Source of the DNA: a virus
IMG/VR virus record: IMGVR_UViG_3300042691_004320
Span: 1-20,535 of that record
DNA: 20,535 nucleotides
Strand: one strand, 5' to 3'
Below the pieces are notes generated by a model, which did no database searches, was not told the origin of the DNA, and saw nothing but the letters and a program-made list of their open reading frames with translations. Positions 7,653-14,597 of the stretch are shown piece by piece. The position numbers and the translations under genes are program-made. Positions within the stretch are counted from its first letter, which is position 1; the number at the start of each line of letters is the position of its first letter.

Positions 7653-9505
7653 ATGTTTTGCTGAATCTGAATTGGATCTGGATTCGCTGCCATAATGACC
7701 CCGCGAATGGAGAGCTTCCTACTAGCAGCCTCAACCTTCATCTTGATATTGCGCCACTTGTCGTATGACCTAAGACTATCCGCCCTGCGCTTGACAACCT
7801 TCGCGCTTAGTGTGGCTGGGAGTGTAAATGGGAGCGTTAATCCGTCAGGCGAGGTTGTGTCAACATTCGTGCCAAGAATAATGTCGTTTCCATCCGTATC
7901 CCTACGAATGCTTATGGTTGCGTTGGTAGATCCAGAATTGAAAAATTCAACCTCGTAGTGCGATCCGTACTTCAGCGCAAAGCGATCATCAAATTCATAC
8001 GCCTTAGTGACCACCCTGCTCGTATAGCCAGTACCAAAATCTTGGAACCCTGTATTGATGTCAACTGAATCTGAATCCTTATAATCCGTAAGGTGACCAA
8101 TCCTTGAGTTGGTTGTGCCTATGCAAAGTTTGATTGTGTTCGTGGTGAATCCAGAAGTAAAGCTTGTCTCAACCATCCTTGCTGCTGCTACTTCCCACAA
8201 GCCTTCGAAGCAATTGAAGATTGAGTTGTACACCAATATGTGGCTTGGCTTGGTTGCCGAATCCAGAGGTATGGCGAGGAGATATCGATTGTTATGGAAT
8301 GTGGCATTGCAAGTGTCGACGAAGCTTCTGTTAATCCTTGCGATGATGTCCTTAACTGGCTCGCTTATTGTGAGGCCAACTGTAGAGAAGTCATCCGCCA
8401 AAGACCTTGAGATTGATCGTATGCCGTCATTCGCCAAGAAGAACACATCCTTGTTTACGAGGGCAACTGATCTGCCTGCGATACAACCGATCCTGTTCGA
8501 AATTGTCTGAACAGTCCACTCCGCTGCGCTATTGGTAAGCGACAACACGCTTGTTCCTGATGTCACAGTCGTGCTTGGCGTGACATCAACCAGGTAGATC
8601 TTGTTCCTCTTAAACACGATGATTTGGAATCCGTAGAAGGGCTGGATCGCAATAATATCCTCACCATCGTCACCACCCACAATGATTGAATTTGTAGTCT
8701 TCCATATCTCTGGATCGAGAATGTCAGAGGCGTAAAGAGTGTTGCGACTCTCACCTGTGCCTACGGCAAAAAGCCGATTCGTAAATGACTTGATTAAACG
8801 AAGTCCAGATGGAGCCAATTGAGTAGAAATGTTTGCTGTAGCTGTTGCTCCGCTTCCTCCTCCGCCAGTAATTGTAACTGATGGGGCAGTCAAGTATCCA
8901 GACCCAGCGTTGGTTACTGTTATTGCTGTAACTTTATTTGATACAACAGTTGCAATTGCGGTTGCTGTTGTTCCATATCCAGCAGTTGGAGTTCCAATTG
9001 TTACAGTTGGAACGCTTGTATATCCACTTCCATCGTTTGTAACAGTAATTGATGCAATGCTAGTACCCTGGCGATAATTGCTTGTTCCATCGGTAAACTG
9101 GAGATTGCTTGATCCGTCCGTCCAAAATAATTTGTTGTTTAGCTGGGCAAACTCAATTTGATTTGTGGAATTTGCAAATGTTCCTCCAGTAGTCGAGAAC
9201 GTGCTTGAGCTTGTGTTGTATTTATAAAGAGATCCGCCTGTGGCAACAATAATTTCCTCAACGTTGGGCGTATCGAAATAGAACATTCCCTGAACTGTGC
9301 TTGCCGTAGAAAAACTTGTTGAAACTGTCTCAATGCCCTGGCGAGTCTGAAGGTTGCCATTGGGCGAAATGGTCATGTTAAGCAGCTCAGAGGCTGCGTT
9401 ATCCGCAATAAGATTGGGGCTAATGCCAGATACCTGGCCACCATCAAAACTTGGCGTGACAGCTACCGACAGTACATCATCTGTTGCATCCGTGAAGTAC
9501 GGCAT
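7649..9505 (-). CDS. Tail nozzle protein (tail tubular protein B-like)
   Basis: The 618-residue protein follows the adaptor gene and has the features of podovirus nozzle proteins (T7 gp12 / P22 gp10 class). The N-terminus has [18 protein letters not shown]. It has repeated beta-strand motifs with F/Y-W patches, RLFAVG and DPEIW around 235-275, and [13 protein letters not shown] near 355-370. These fit a beta-propeller that forms the hexameric tip below the adaptor. Residues 149-226 carry two copies of a Gly-rich module with GSGYxxxPxVxI that interrupts the propeller-like sequence. No processing or enzyme motif is seen. The 3' end overlaps the next gene by four bases. The start at 9505 lacks a Shine-Dalgarno and lies four bases after the adaptor stop. 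Confidence 0.8.
   Translation of the reverse strand: MPYFTDATDDVLSVAVTPSFDGGQVSGISPNLIADNAASELLNMTISPNGNLQTRQGIETVSTSFSTASTVQGMFYFDTPNVEEIIVATGGSLYKYNTSSSTFSTTGGTFANSTNQIEFAQLNNKLFWTDGSSNLQFTDGTSNYRQGTSIASITVTNDGSGYTSVPTVTIGTPTAGYGTTATAIATVVSNKVTAITVTNAGSGYLTAPSVTITGGGGSGATATANISTQLAPSGLRLIKSFTNRLFAVGTGESRNTLYASDILDPEIWKTTNSIIVGGDDGEDIIAIQPFYGFQIIVFKRNKIYLVDVTPSTTVTSGTSVLSLTNSAAEWTVQTISNRIGCIAGRSVALVNKDVFFLANDGIRSISRSLADDFSTVGLTISEPVKDIIARINRSFVDTCNATFHNNRYLLAIPLDSATKPSHILVYNSIFNCFEGLWEVAAARMVETSFTSGFTTNTIKLCIGTTNSRIGHLTDYKDSDSVDINTGFQDFGTGYTSRVVTKAYEFDDRFALKYGSHYEVEFFNSGSTNATISIRRDTDGNDIILGTNVDTTSPDGLTLPFTLPATLSAKVVKRRADSLRSYDKWRNIKMKVEAASRKLSIRGVIMAANPDPIQIQQNI
8828..9061 (-). repeat. Two GSGY-type beta modules inside the nozzle gene
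   Basis: Residues 149-186 and 191-226 of the nozzle protein are two copies of a module with the pattern I-x-V-T-N-x-G-S-G-Y-x-x-x-P-x-V-T-I followed by a Gly/Ala/Thr run. The first reads [19 protein letters not shown] and the second [19 protein letters not shown]. At DNA level the copies are similar but diverged. Similar modules occur in many phage surface proteins, from memory. Confidence 0.8.
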
Positions 9506-9509
9506 GGCT

Positions 9510-10481
9510 TTAGATGATCTCTTCTAAACCAAGTTCGCCAAGAGAGGTTGGGGTGATCTGCTTCATTCCGCCAACTTGGCTCAATTCGTAGTTCGCCATA
9601 GATGCCAGGTCGGTATTGGCAGTTTGAACGACAAGTTGTGCCTTTCCGTACTGACGCTCGCGCTCAAGGGCATCTGCGTGCGTCAAGGCTAGCACGACAT
9701 GACTGACATGCGGAAGTCGAAGCTCATCATCAATGGCGTTGGAGGATGGAGGGAAGTCTACGATGTAGTTCGAGCGAGTAAGGCATTGAAGCTTTTCAAT
9801 TACCTTTAATGTGGTGGTGCTGGATGTTTCGAGGGCAGGGTAAACGTCAATTTGAGCGACACCAGAAGAATTACGTCCCTTGAAGTAATATGCTTGCGGT
9901 GTGCCAGTTCTGTTGTTGTCGAGAAGATCGGCATCTTGCGATATAATTGTGGCCAGATCCATTGGGGTAAGCTCATCATCACCCCATGCAACTGATAGAG
10001 GTGTCTCTACGTTTGTTCCAAGCGTAACAGTTCTGCTAAGAGTTATTGCCCCAGTTGGGGCTGGAGCTATTCCACTAGCTCCAACATTCCATGTTGTAAA
10101 ATCAGTTGTTCCGTTTGTTGTGTATGTAGGATTTGTATAAAATGTAAATCCTATAAAGGCTTGATTTATTTGCCACAATGAACTCCCACCATCCCATTCT
10201 ATTGTATTTGCAAATGTTTGATTTCCAGTAAATGTTGATGTGCCAAAACTAGTTCTTGTGTATGTCCCATTTGAGCCAGGTGATCCATTCGCTCCAGAAA
10301 TAACAATTTGAGAAACATCGGAAATTGCATACGTCGAACTGGTAACAGTCTCGCGCCAAGGCGCAAAGTTCCAAACGCGCCGATAGTTTAGGGCTGCTGC
10401 CTTTTGCAGGAACGTGATAGTATCAGCATCGGTCTTGCCGATCTTCTCGCCTGCAAACTGAGCAATTTCGGTGATCGTCAT
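9510..10481 (-). CDS. Tail adaptor / head-tail connector (tail tubular protein A-like) with inserted domain
   Basis: The 323-residue protein has the flanks of a portal-proximal adaptor: an N-terminal helical part ([31 protein letters not shown], quoted in pieces as FAGEKIGK and [12 protein letters not shown]) and a C-terminal part from about 160 onward with helices ending in YELSQVGG and [10 protein letters not shown]. It would sit between the portal and the nozzle. Residues about 58-148 are a Gly/Thr/Asn-rich beta insert that breaks the helical adaptor; it contains [18 protein letters not shown] and an F/Y-rich strand. By hand count 10081-10260 is about 34% GC, against about 53% in 10321-10380. 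The start at 10481 follows the fibre stop by six AT-rich bases with no Shine-Dalgarno. The assignment rests on gene order with the nozzle and general pattern. Confidence 0.7.
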   Translation of the reverse strand: MTITEIAQFAGEKIGKTDADTITFLQKAAALNYRRVWNFAPWRETVTSSTYAISDVSQIVISGANGSPGSNGTYTRTSFGTSTFTGNQTFANTIEWDGGSSLWQINQAFIGFTFYTNPTYTTNGTTDFTTWNVGASGIAPAPTGAITLSRTVTLGTNVETPLSVAWGDDELTPMDLATIISQDADLLDNNRTGTPQAYYFKGRNSSGVAQIDVYPALETSSTTTLKVIEKLQCLTRSNYIVDFPPSSNAIDDELRLPHVSHVVLALTHADALERERQYGKAQLVVQTANTDLASMANYELSQVGGMKQITPTSLGELGLEEII

Positions 10482-10487
10482 TTATTT

Positions 10488-11573
10488 TTATACATTGTAA
10501 TATGGAATTTGATATGCAGTAGATCCAATTCTAATTCTGATGTATCCTACTGGAAGTGCCGTGAGTGCAGTTGCTGCACCATTTGCTCCAATTGTTGTTT
10601 TTGTTGAAAGAGTTGACCCAAAGGCAATTTCTCCGCTTAATTGAGAAGTTGCTCCATTTCCAATTGAAATTGAGTTTGATATTGTTCCATTACTAACATT
10701 TGATGATGCTCCAATGCAAACGTTTCCTGTTCCAGTTGTAATTGAATTTCCAGCAAGATATCCAATTGCCGTGTTTAAAATTCCAGTTGTATTGTCTCCT
10801 AATGCAGCATATCCAAACGCACTATTGTTACTTCCAGAAGTATTTGAATCAAGAACTCCAACTCCAAATGCAGAATTAAATGATCCTGTATTATTAACTA
10901 AAAGAGATTGTTCCCCAAATGCGCTATTAAAGCTTCCGCTTGTGTTCGCTTGTAGCGCGCTATTACCAACTCCAGCATTTAAACCTCCAGTTGTATTGCT
11001 GCCAAGCGTATTGAGCCCAAAGGCAACATTAGCTTGACCTGCTCCTGTTCCAATTGTGCGTCCAGCTATTGTTGCATTGTTGGAGGATATGAAATTATTA
11101 ATAGTTCCAGCCGTAAAATTGCATGAAGTTCCAATCGATCCAGAATAGGTTCCGCCAGTAAGTGTTCCAGTAAGAGTACTCGCTGTTAATGTCTGAATTG
11201 TTCCAGCCGTAAGATTTGCAGATCCTCCAATCGATCCAGTAAATGTACCAGTACTTGAATTGATTAATCCAGAGTATGTGCCACCAGTAAGATTGCTTGT
11301 CAGCGTGCTTGCCGTTAAGGTCTGAACTGTCCCATTGGTAATATTGGCAGCAGTAGATGTAGTCGTTCCTGCCGTAAGTGTTGGGATTGTTCCAGTCGTG
11401 CTATTAAACGTTCCAATCGTCCCCCTAGTGCAGGAAAGCGTGCCAATCGTGCCAGAGTTGATGCTTAATGCGCACTCAGGGTTGATTGCAGCGTCAGCAA
11501 TCAAAGCGTTAAGCTTTGTATTGGTTACTGTGTCGTTTGCACCAAAGCTGGTTCCTGCTGTAAAATTCGGCAT
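10488..11573 (-). CDS. Tail fibre / adhesin-like virion appendage with YadA-type repeats
   Basis: The 361-residue protein opens MPNFTAGTSFGANDTVTNTK, a start I know from many phage appendage proteins (an FTAGTxF...LNALIADA anchor). Residues 41-155 are Thr/Gly/Ser-rich tandem repeats. Residues 181-265 hold five 17-residue units of the form NxAFGxxxLxxNTTGx, the left-handed beta-roll repeat of trimeric autotransporter head domains, which suggests a trimeric receptor-binding spike. The C-terminus ends GYIRIRIGSTAYQIPYYNV, a hydrophobic strand seen on such proteins. A strong AGGAG lies seven bases before the ATG, inside the previous stop region. Repeats are AT-rich (about 36% GC over 10681-10860). 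It lies upstream of the tail adaptor. Confidence 0.78.
   Translation of the reverse strand: MPNFTAGTSFGANDTVTNTKLNALIADAAINPECALSINSGTIGTLSCTRGTIGTFNSTTGTIPTLTAGTTTSTAANITNGTVQTLTASTLTSNLTGGTYSGLINSSTGTFTGSIGGSANLTAGTIQTLTASTLTGTLTGGTYSGSIGTSCNFTAGTINNFISSNNATIAGRTIGTGAGQANVAFGLNTLGSNTTGGLNAGVGNSALQANTSGSFNSAFGEQSLLVNNTGSFNSAFGVGVLDSNTSGSNNSAFGYAALGDNTTGILNTAIGYLAGNSITTGTGNVCIGASSNVSNGTISNSISIGNGATSQLSGEIAFGSTLSTKTTIGANGAATALTALPVGYIRIRIGSTAYQIPYYNV
10779..11033 (-). repeat. Five 51-bp tandem repeats (YadA-like 17-residue units) in the fibre gene
   Basis: The five units start with ANVAFGLNTL, LNAGVGNSAL, FNSAFGEQSL, FNSAFGVGVL and NNSAFGYAAL, each 17 residues with N at position 2, G at 6, L at 10 and N at 12-13. 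A sixth partial unit, LNTAIGYLAG, follows. Copy-number change by slippage or recombination would shorten or lengthen the spike. Confidence 0.8.
11136..11333 (-). repeat. Two longer repeats in the N-terminal fibre shaft
   Basis: Residues 81-103 and 124-146 of the fibre share the pattern GTxQTLTASTLTxxLTGGTYSG, separated by about 20 residues. Shorter GTIGT-type units precede them at residues 41-72. The shaft is therefore built from at least two repeat families distinct from the YadA-like head repeats. Confidence 0.7.
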
Positions 11574-11581
11574 ATTTTCTC

Positions 11582-11806
11582 CTAGTTGTTCCTATTTTTA
11601 ATTACGTCCCAAGCCATTGAACATATAAGGCCAATAACGCCAGAGAGGGCTAGTATCTTAGTCCTTAGATGCTCCAGCGCATTAACCTTATTAGCAATGT
11701 CTGCGTAGTTTGCAAGTGACCTTTCGACCATCGAATAAAGCTGAACCTGACGCTCCTCCATCCTGGCGAGCTTCAATTCTATGTTCCAAACTTGGTCTTC
11801 GCTCAT
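11582..11806 (-). CDS. Small coiled-coil protein with C-terminal membrane anchor (XhlA-like)
   Basis: The 74-residue protein has a charged helical N-terminal region (MSEDQVWNIELKLARMEERQ, to about residue 48) followed by one hydrophobic helix at about 52-66 (ILALSGVIGLICSMAWDVI) and a short basic tail. This layout is that of XhlA/hemolysin-type phage lysis accessory proteins, although C-tail-anchored coiled coils have other uses. Its ATG overlaps the TGA of the preceding 41-residue lipoprotein (ATGA), so the two are likely made together and may form a lysis or envelope cassette. A 69-residue frame at 11691-11900 is out of phase and is a shadow. Confidence 0.65.
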   Translation of the reverse strand: MSEDQVWNIELKLARMEERQVQLYSMVERSLANYADIANKVNALEHLRTKILALSGVIGLICSMAWDVIKNRNN

Positions 11807-11928
11807 TTGGTTTGGCCCAGGTCGGATGCAGCTCCCATGTCCGAATAGATTGGAAGTGAATTGTTATCAATCTTGCTTGGCGAGCAGGAGGCAAGGGCAA
11901 GGCAGAGGATGATTAGCGGGATGTTCAT
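11803..11928 (-). CDS. Small lipoprotein (41 aa), possible o-spanin
   Basis: The ATG at 11928 shares a base with the upstream TGA (TGATG) and the gene ends with TGA at 11803, overlapping the next start. The product begins MNIPLIILCLALASC: a hydrophobic signal followed by the lipobox LASC, with Cys15 as the lipidated residue. The mature part is only about 27 residues, rich in Ser, Asp and Pro. This is the size and form of Rz1-like outer-membrane spanin subunits. Its partner would be the coiled-coil membrane protein that follows. Spanin function is inferred; another envelope lipoprotein is possible. Confidence 0.7.
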   Translation of the reverse strand: MNIPLIILCLALASCSPSKIDNNSLPIYSDMGAASDLGQTK

Positions 11929-12374
11929 CAAGCTGCGGTGATGGTGATGCTAGGAGTCCAGCCAGAGGTTGGTATGTAGTCAACATTTGTGCTTGGGTTT
12001 GTTGCGACCGCATCAAGAGTTATTCCTTCATTATCCCACAAATGCATTATTTGCCAGTTTGAACCATTGATATAATAATTTGACTGTTCAAAGTCAAGCA
12101 ATGTAGCGTTTGGCCCAAGAAAAAAGTATAATTCATTACTGGATTCGACTTGAGGCAAGCTATAAAAAGGAGCTAGACCAGCATACCACTCATACTCAGA
12201 TACAGTCCCAATAAAATCTTCAACGCCTTGTGCATTATATGTTCCAGAAGATACTCCACCAGAACCAACAACCACTATTGATGATGTTGATGCAACTGGT
12301 AATCCGCTGGGTGCAACCCCACCACCAACCTTGCGGATGTTTTGCACTCCTAGTGCTAGAGATAGTCTTGGCAT
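11928..12374 (-). CDS. Small virion-type protein with beta-rich surface module (148 aa)
   Basis: The start is taken at the ATG 12374 (MPRLSLALGVQNIRKVGGG); a TTG five codons upstream gives a longer but less likely form. The N-terminal MPRLSLALG...GGGxAPSGLPVAST is a leader I associate with phage small virion proteins. The rest is beta-rich, with SSGTYNAQ, an aromatic-rich middle, YYINGSNWQI and a closing PTSGWTPSITI. That layout resembles the insert in the tail adaptor (NGTY, then W-containing strands), so both may carry the same surface module. GC is about 36% over 12061-12180. No membrane or enzyme motif is present. Its exact place in the virion is unknown. Confidence 0.6.
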   Translation of the reverse strand: MPRLSLALGVQNIRKVGGGVAPSGLPVASTSSIVVVGSGGVSSGTYNAQGVEDFIGTVSEYEWYAGLAPFYSLPQVESSNELYFFLGPNATLLDFEQSNYYINGSNWQIMHLWDNEGITLDAVATNPSTNVDYIPTSGWTPSITITAA

Positions 12375-12393
12375 AAAATCACAATGCAATCAC

Positions 12394-12419
12394 CCGCCAA
12401 GGGGTAGAACCTTTGGCGG
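12394..12419 (-). other. GC-rich hairpin in the 62-base spacer before 11928-12374
   Basis: CCGCCAA (12394-12400) pairs with TTGGCGG (12413-12419) as a perfect 7-bp stem. It extends by two G-C pairs around a one-base bulge. On the minus-strand transcript no U-tract follows, so it is not a standard intrinsic terminator. A 15-codon frame beginning MIQATTPP overlaps it, starting at the TAATG end of the preceding gene. I do not call that frame a gene. Confidence 0.45.
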
Positions 12420-12436
12420 TGTGGTTGCTTGAATCA

Positions 12437-12676
12437 TTAACCAGCTATGTATCCAATCACCCTGCCAGTTCCAGCCGTATAGCTGTCGAACTCGCCATAG
12501 ATGATGTTGCCTGAACCAATCGTAATGCCTGTCAGAGTACCATCATATTTACCGCTAATCGCGCTAAACGTGGTATCTGCAAGCATCTGGATCGCCCAGT
12601 AGCCAGCGGGAGCTGTTCCAGTTGTCCCTACGGAAAATCCGTATTGAGCCTGGAATTTATCTAATGCGCGTGACAT
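12437..12676 (-). CDS. Small beta-rich virion-type protein (79 aa)
   Basis: The 79-residue product MSRALDKFQAQYGF... is Gly/Thr-rich with alternating hydrophobic strands (GYWAIQML, GTLTGITIG, NIIYGEFD, GRVIGYIAG), so a small beta-sandwich or barrel is likely. There is no signal peptide. Its ATG overlaps the previous stop (TAATG), tying it to the 64-residue gene before it. Several small proteins coded just after the capsid gene in such phages decorate the head or complete the tail, and this may be one of them. I do not recognise a specific family. Confidence 0.6.
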   Translation of the reverse strand: MSRALDKFQAQYGFSVGTTGTAPAGYWAIQMLADTTFSAISGKYDGTLTGITIGSGNIIYGEFDSYTAGTGRVIGYIAG

Positions 12677-12870
12677 TAGGTGTGCAGGGCAATTCTGTAA
12701 GAAGTGCCGTTAAGGGTCACGTTCAAGGAAGCAGGAGCGGTTGCAACAGTATTAACTGTTCCACCGCTGGAGCTTGCCGTAAACTCAATGACGTTGGTGA
12801 AGTTAGCTCCGTTGATACGGACAGCCTTGTTCTTCGCCTTAATTGGACTGCGTTGAAACTCATCGCTCAT
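12676..12870 (-). CDS. Small hypothetical protein (64 aa) after the capsid genes
   Basis: The 64-residue protein has a basic N-terminus (MSDEFQRSPIKAKNKAVRING) and a Thr/Ser/Gly-rich beta-prone remainder ending LNVTLNGTSYRIALHT. Its start is well supported by AAGGAGAT seven bases upstream, which lies inside the last codons of the 93-residue gene. Its TAA shares a base with the next ATG. No family is recognised. Size, strand pattern and position suggest a minor virion component. The clear ribosome site shows it is expressed. Confidence 0.6.
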   Translation of the reverse strand: MSDEFQRSPIKAKNKAVRINGANFTNVIEFTASSSGGTVNTVATAPASLNVTLNGTSYRIALHT

Positions 12871-12874
12871 ATTC

Positions 12875-13156
12875 TTAATCTCCTTTGCGACTCCAGGCGC
12901 GTTTCACTTGATCCGCGCTGAACTCGCTTTTGAATCTACTGCCAAGTTTTTGTTCCTGGCGGTAGTACCCCTTCATAATATTTGTTTTATTAGACCCAAG
13001 TGGGTTGTCGAGGGGTTCGCCAACACCAACAAGAGCCAAACGTTGTGGGACAGTAAACCGCTTCAGATACTTAGGGACTGAGTCCCTTTCAGCTACTGAT
13101 TTTTCCAGTTCAACGACTGAACCATTTCTGGTATCGGTGTACTGGTAAATCGGCAT
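12875..13156 (-). CDS. FmdB-like N-terminus without zinc-binding cysteines (93 aa)
   Basis: The protein starts MPIYQYTDTRNGSVVELEKS, which echoes the MPIYEYxCxxCG start of FmdB-type regulatory zinc ribbons but contains no Cys at all, so it cannot bind zinc in that way. The rest is basic and helical (QRLALVG, YYRQEQKLGSRF, QVKRAWSRKGD). I have seen similar unannotated phage proteins with the same VAERDxVPxxLKR segment, which suggests a phage-specific family of unknown role. The ATG overlaps the previous TAA (TAATG), with GAGGAG about ten bases upstream. The fold and function are unproven. Confidence 0.6.
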   Translation of the reverse strand: MPIYQYTDTRNGSVVELEKSVAERDSVPKYLKRFTVPQRLALVGVGEPLDNPLGSNKTNIMKGYYRQEQKLGSRFKSEFSADQVKRAWSRKGD

Positions 13157-13446
13157 TAGCTGTAGTTCTCCTCGTCGGCCTGCTTCGCCAGCTCACGCAT
13201 TTTGTCCTCCTCAGACATGTTGTCCTCTTCGTTATTCTCGGACTCGCCTTCAATCATGGCCTCATTGACCTTGATGTGGGCTACGCCGTTCTTAACCATT
13301 TGAACAACACCGCTGAGTTCAACTTCATCACCTTCAGAGGGAGGAACATTGTCTCCGCCATCATTAACTTCAAGCATCGACAGGGGCAACATGACCATGC
13401 CTTTCGACATTTTCATATCACCACCTTTATTCATTCCTTCTTTCAT
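13156..13446 (-). CDS. Met-rich acidic small protein after the capsid gene (96 aa)
   Basis: I place the start at ATG 13446 because CGGAGA lies six to seven bases before it, while the longer frame (ATG 13527) has no ribosome site and would put a 10-bp hairpin inside the coding region. The product begins MKEGMNKGGDMKMSKGMVML and is strikingly Met-rich. A middle section PSEGDEVELSGVVQMVKNG looks like a small beta-barrel, and residues from about 70 are an acidic tail (ESENNEEDNMSEEDK). It could be a capsid-associated or decoration protein, but that is inferred from position. No family is recognised. Confidence 0.6.
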   Translation of the reverse strand: MKEGMNKGGDMKMSKGMVMLPLSMLEVNDGGDNVPPSEGDEVELSGVVQMVKNGVAHIKVNEAMIEGESENNEEDNMSEEDKMRELAKQADEENYS

Positions 13447-13465
13447 TTGATCTCCGTTGGAAGAG

Positions 13466-13491
13466 GCTGGGGAGGTTTTACCCTCCCCAGC
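13466..13491 (-). terminator. Strong hairpin just after the capsid gene (attenuator / processing site candidate)
   Basis: GCTGGGGAGG (13466-13475) and CCTCCCCAGC (13482-13491) form a perfect 10-bp, mostly G-C stem with a six-base loop, the strongest I found in the window. It lies about 45-70 bases past the capsid stop, where T7 has its Tphi terminator. No long U-tract follows on the minus-strand RNA (CUCUUCC), so partial termination, RNase processing or 3'-end protection of capsid mRNA are all open. Confidence 0.5.
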
Positions 13492-13535
13492 TTTCCGAGG
13501 ACCCATAGCGATTACTAGGGTTCCCATTTAATTGT

Positions 13536-14564
13536 TTAGCTGTAGTTCGACTTCGCGAAGATCGCGCGGAAGAACGTAGTATCCAATTGTTTGGCAGCAT
13601 AGAACGTCTTAAAGGACGCTACTACGCGCTGACCATAGGGGTCGGATTTATCGGCAGCATCAAGGATCGTGACCTTCGGTGCGAAGGGCGAGCCAGAGGC
13701 AACAACTGAGTTCAGGCTGGGAACTCCAAAGGAGTTTCCGCCCAAGAGCAAGTTGCCGTACACGGCTTGACCAGCAGTCGAGGCAGAAGCCACACCCGCA
13801 GCAGCGGTTGCGAACGTCTGAACGTTGGTGCTGGAAACGACTTTGCATCCGAACAGCGAACCGATTTCACCTTTGAAGATGGCTTCAGGATTCGAGTAGC
13901 TCGAAACCTTCAACCAATCGTCATCCTGCTGGAGGTCACGAATGACCGCAGGGTGAGCGACAAGGACGTAAGAATCCTTGATCTTAGGCGCACGGCTGAT
14001 GAACAATGCAGTCGCGCCGTCGAGCAAGTCGGTGGCGGTGATTGCGCTGTTAGCAACAGAGCTGGTCGCAAAGGTCGTGCCGTTCGTGCTGTTCTGCGCG
14101 TAACGAGCATAGCTCTTCGTGGCAACGTTTGTGCCAGTCGAGGTGGAAGAATCTTGGATCAGCGCGCGGTGACACAGAGTGTCGGCGTGCAGAGCAGCAT
14201 CTTCACCCAACTGCTTGGTGGCCTGGGCGAGGTGATTGAACAATTCGGTGGCCAAGAGAACGTCCGTGAGGACGATCTGACTGCCGTACTGCTGGAGGGT
14301 TGCTTCAACAGTAGACAAGGTCAGCTGACGCTGATCCGAGCCATCGCCAATAGTCGTTCCTTCAGAGAGGGAAACGATCTTGTCAATCGCGGGATTATCG
14401 AATTTGAAGAAGCGGATAGTTTTGTTTCCGCCAGTTTTCGAAGGATACGCCACCTTCATTGCAAACTGCTCCATCTGGAGCAAGGGGAGCGCACGTTCCA
14501 AGAGCATCTTGGAGAAGTACGTCTGGAACTGTGCAGAGACAGATCCTGTAGTTACATTAGCCAT
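13536..14564 (-). CDS. Major capsid protein (N4-gp56 family type)
   Basis: The 342-residue protein has the features of the N4-gp56 group of HK97-fold capsid proteins: an N-terminal MANVTTGSVSAQFQTYFSKM helix, FRFFKFDN-like strand with basic and aromatic residues, LSEGTTIGDGSDQRQLTLST (the E-loop region, near residues 67-85), QYGSQIVLTD, and a long C-terminal domain with VLVAHPAVIRDLQ. It assembles the icosahedral head with the scaffold coded just upstream. AAGGA lies about ten bases before the ATG, and codons are GC-richer than in its neighbours, as expected of a highly expressed gene. An 825-base open frame on the plus strand here is a shadow caused by codon bias. Confidence 0.85.
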   Translation of the reverse strand: MANVTTGSVSAQFQTYFSKMLLERALPLLQMEQFAMKVAYPSKTGGNKTIRFFKFDNPAIDKIVSLSEGTTIGDGSDQRQLTLSTVEATLQQYGSQIVLTDVLLATELFNHLAQATKQLGEDAALHADTLCHRALIQDSSTSTGTNVATKSYARYAQNSTNGTTFATSSVANSAITATDLLDGATALFISRAPKIKDSYVLVAHPAVIRDLQQDDDWLKVSSYSNPEAIFKGEIGSLFGCKVVSSTNVQTFATAAAGVASASTAGQAVYGNLLLGGNSFGVPSLNSVVASGSPFAPKVTILDAADKSDPYGQRVVASFKTFYAAKQLDTTFFRAIFAKSNYS

Positions 14565-14597
14565 TTTATTATTTTCCTTTTAAACAACTAACCTATT

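Noticed and set aside
10049-10060. CCCCAGTTGGGG inverted repeat
   Set aside because: Only five base pairs with a two-base loop inside coding sequence; too short to be a credible element.
11691-11900. 69-residue minus-strand frame between the lipoprotein and the coiled-coil gene
   Set aside because: Out of frame with two genes linked by stop-start overlaps; Arg/His/Pro-rich shadow composition.
12420-12436. 15-codon frame MIQATTPP... starting at a TAATG junction
   Set aside because: Too short to judge and largely made by the hairpin sequence; kept only as a remark on the hairpin.
13767-14591. 274-residue open frame on the plus strand
   Set aside because: It is exactly antisense to the well-supported capsid gene, Arg/Glu-rich as expected from complemented codons, has no ribosome site and resembles no protein family.
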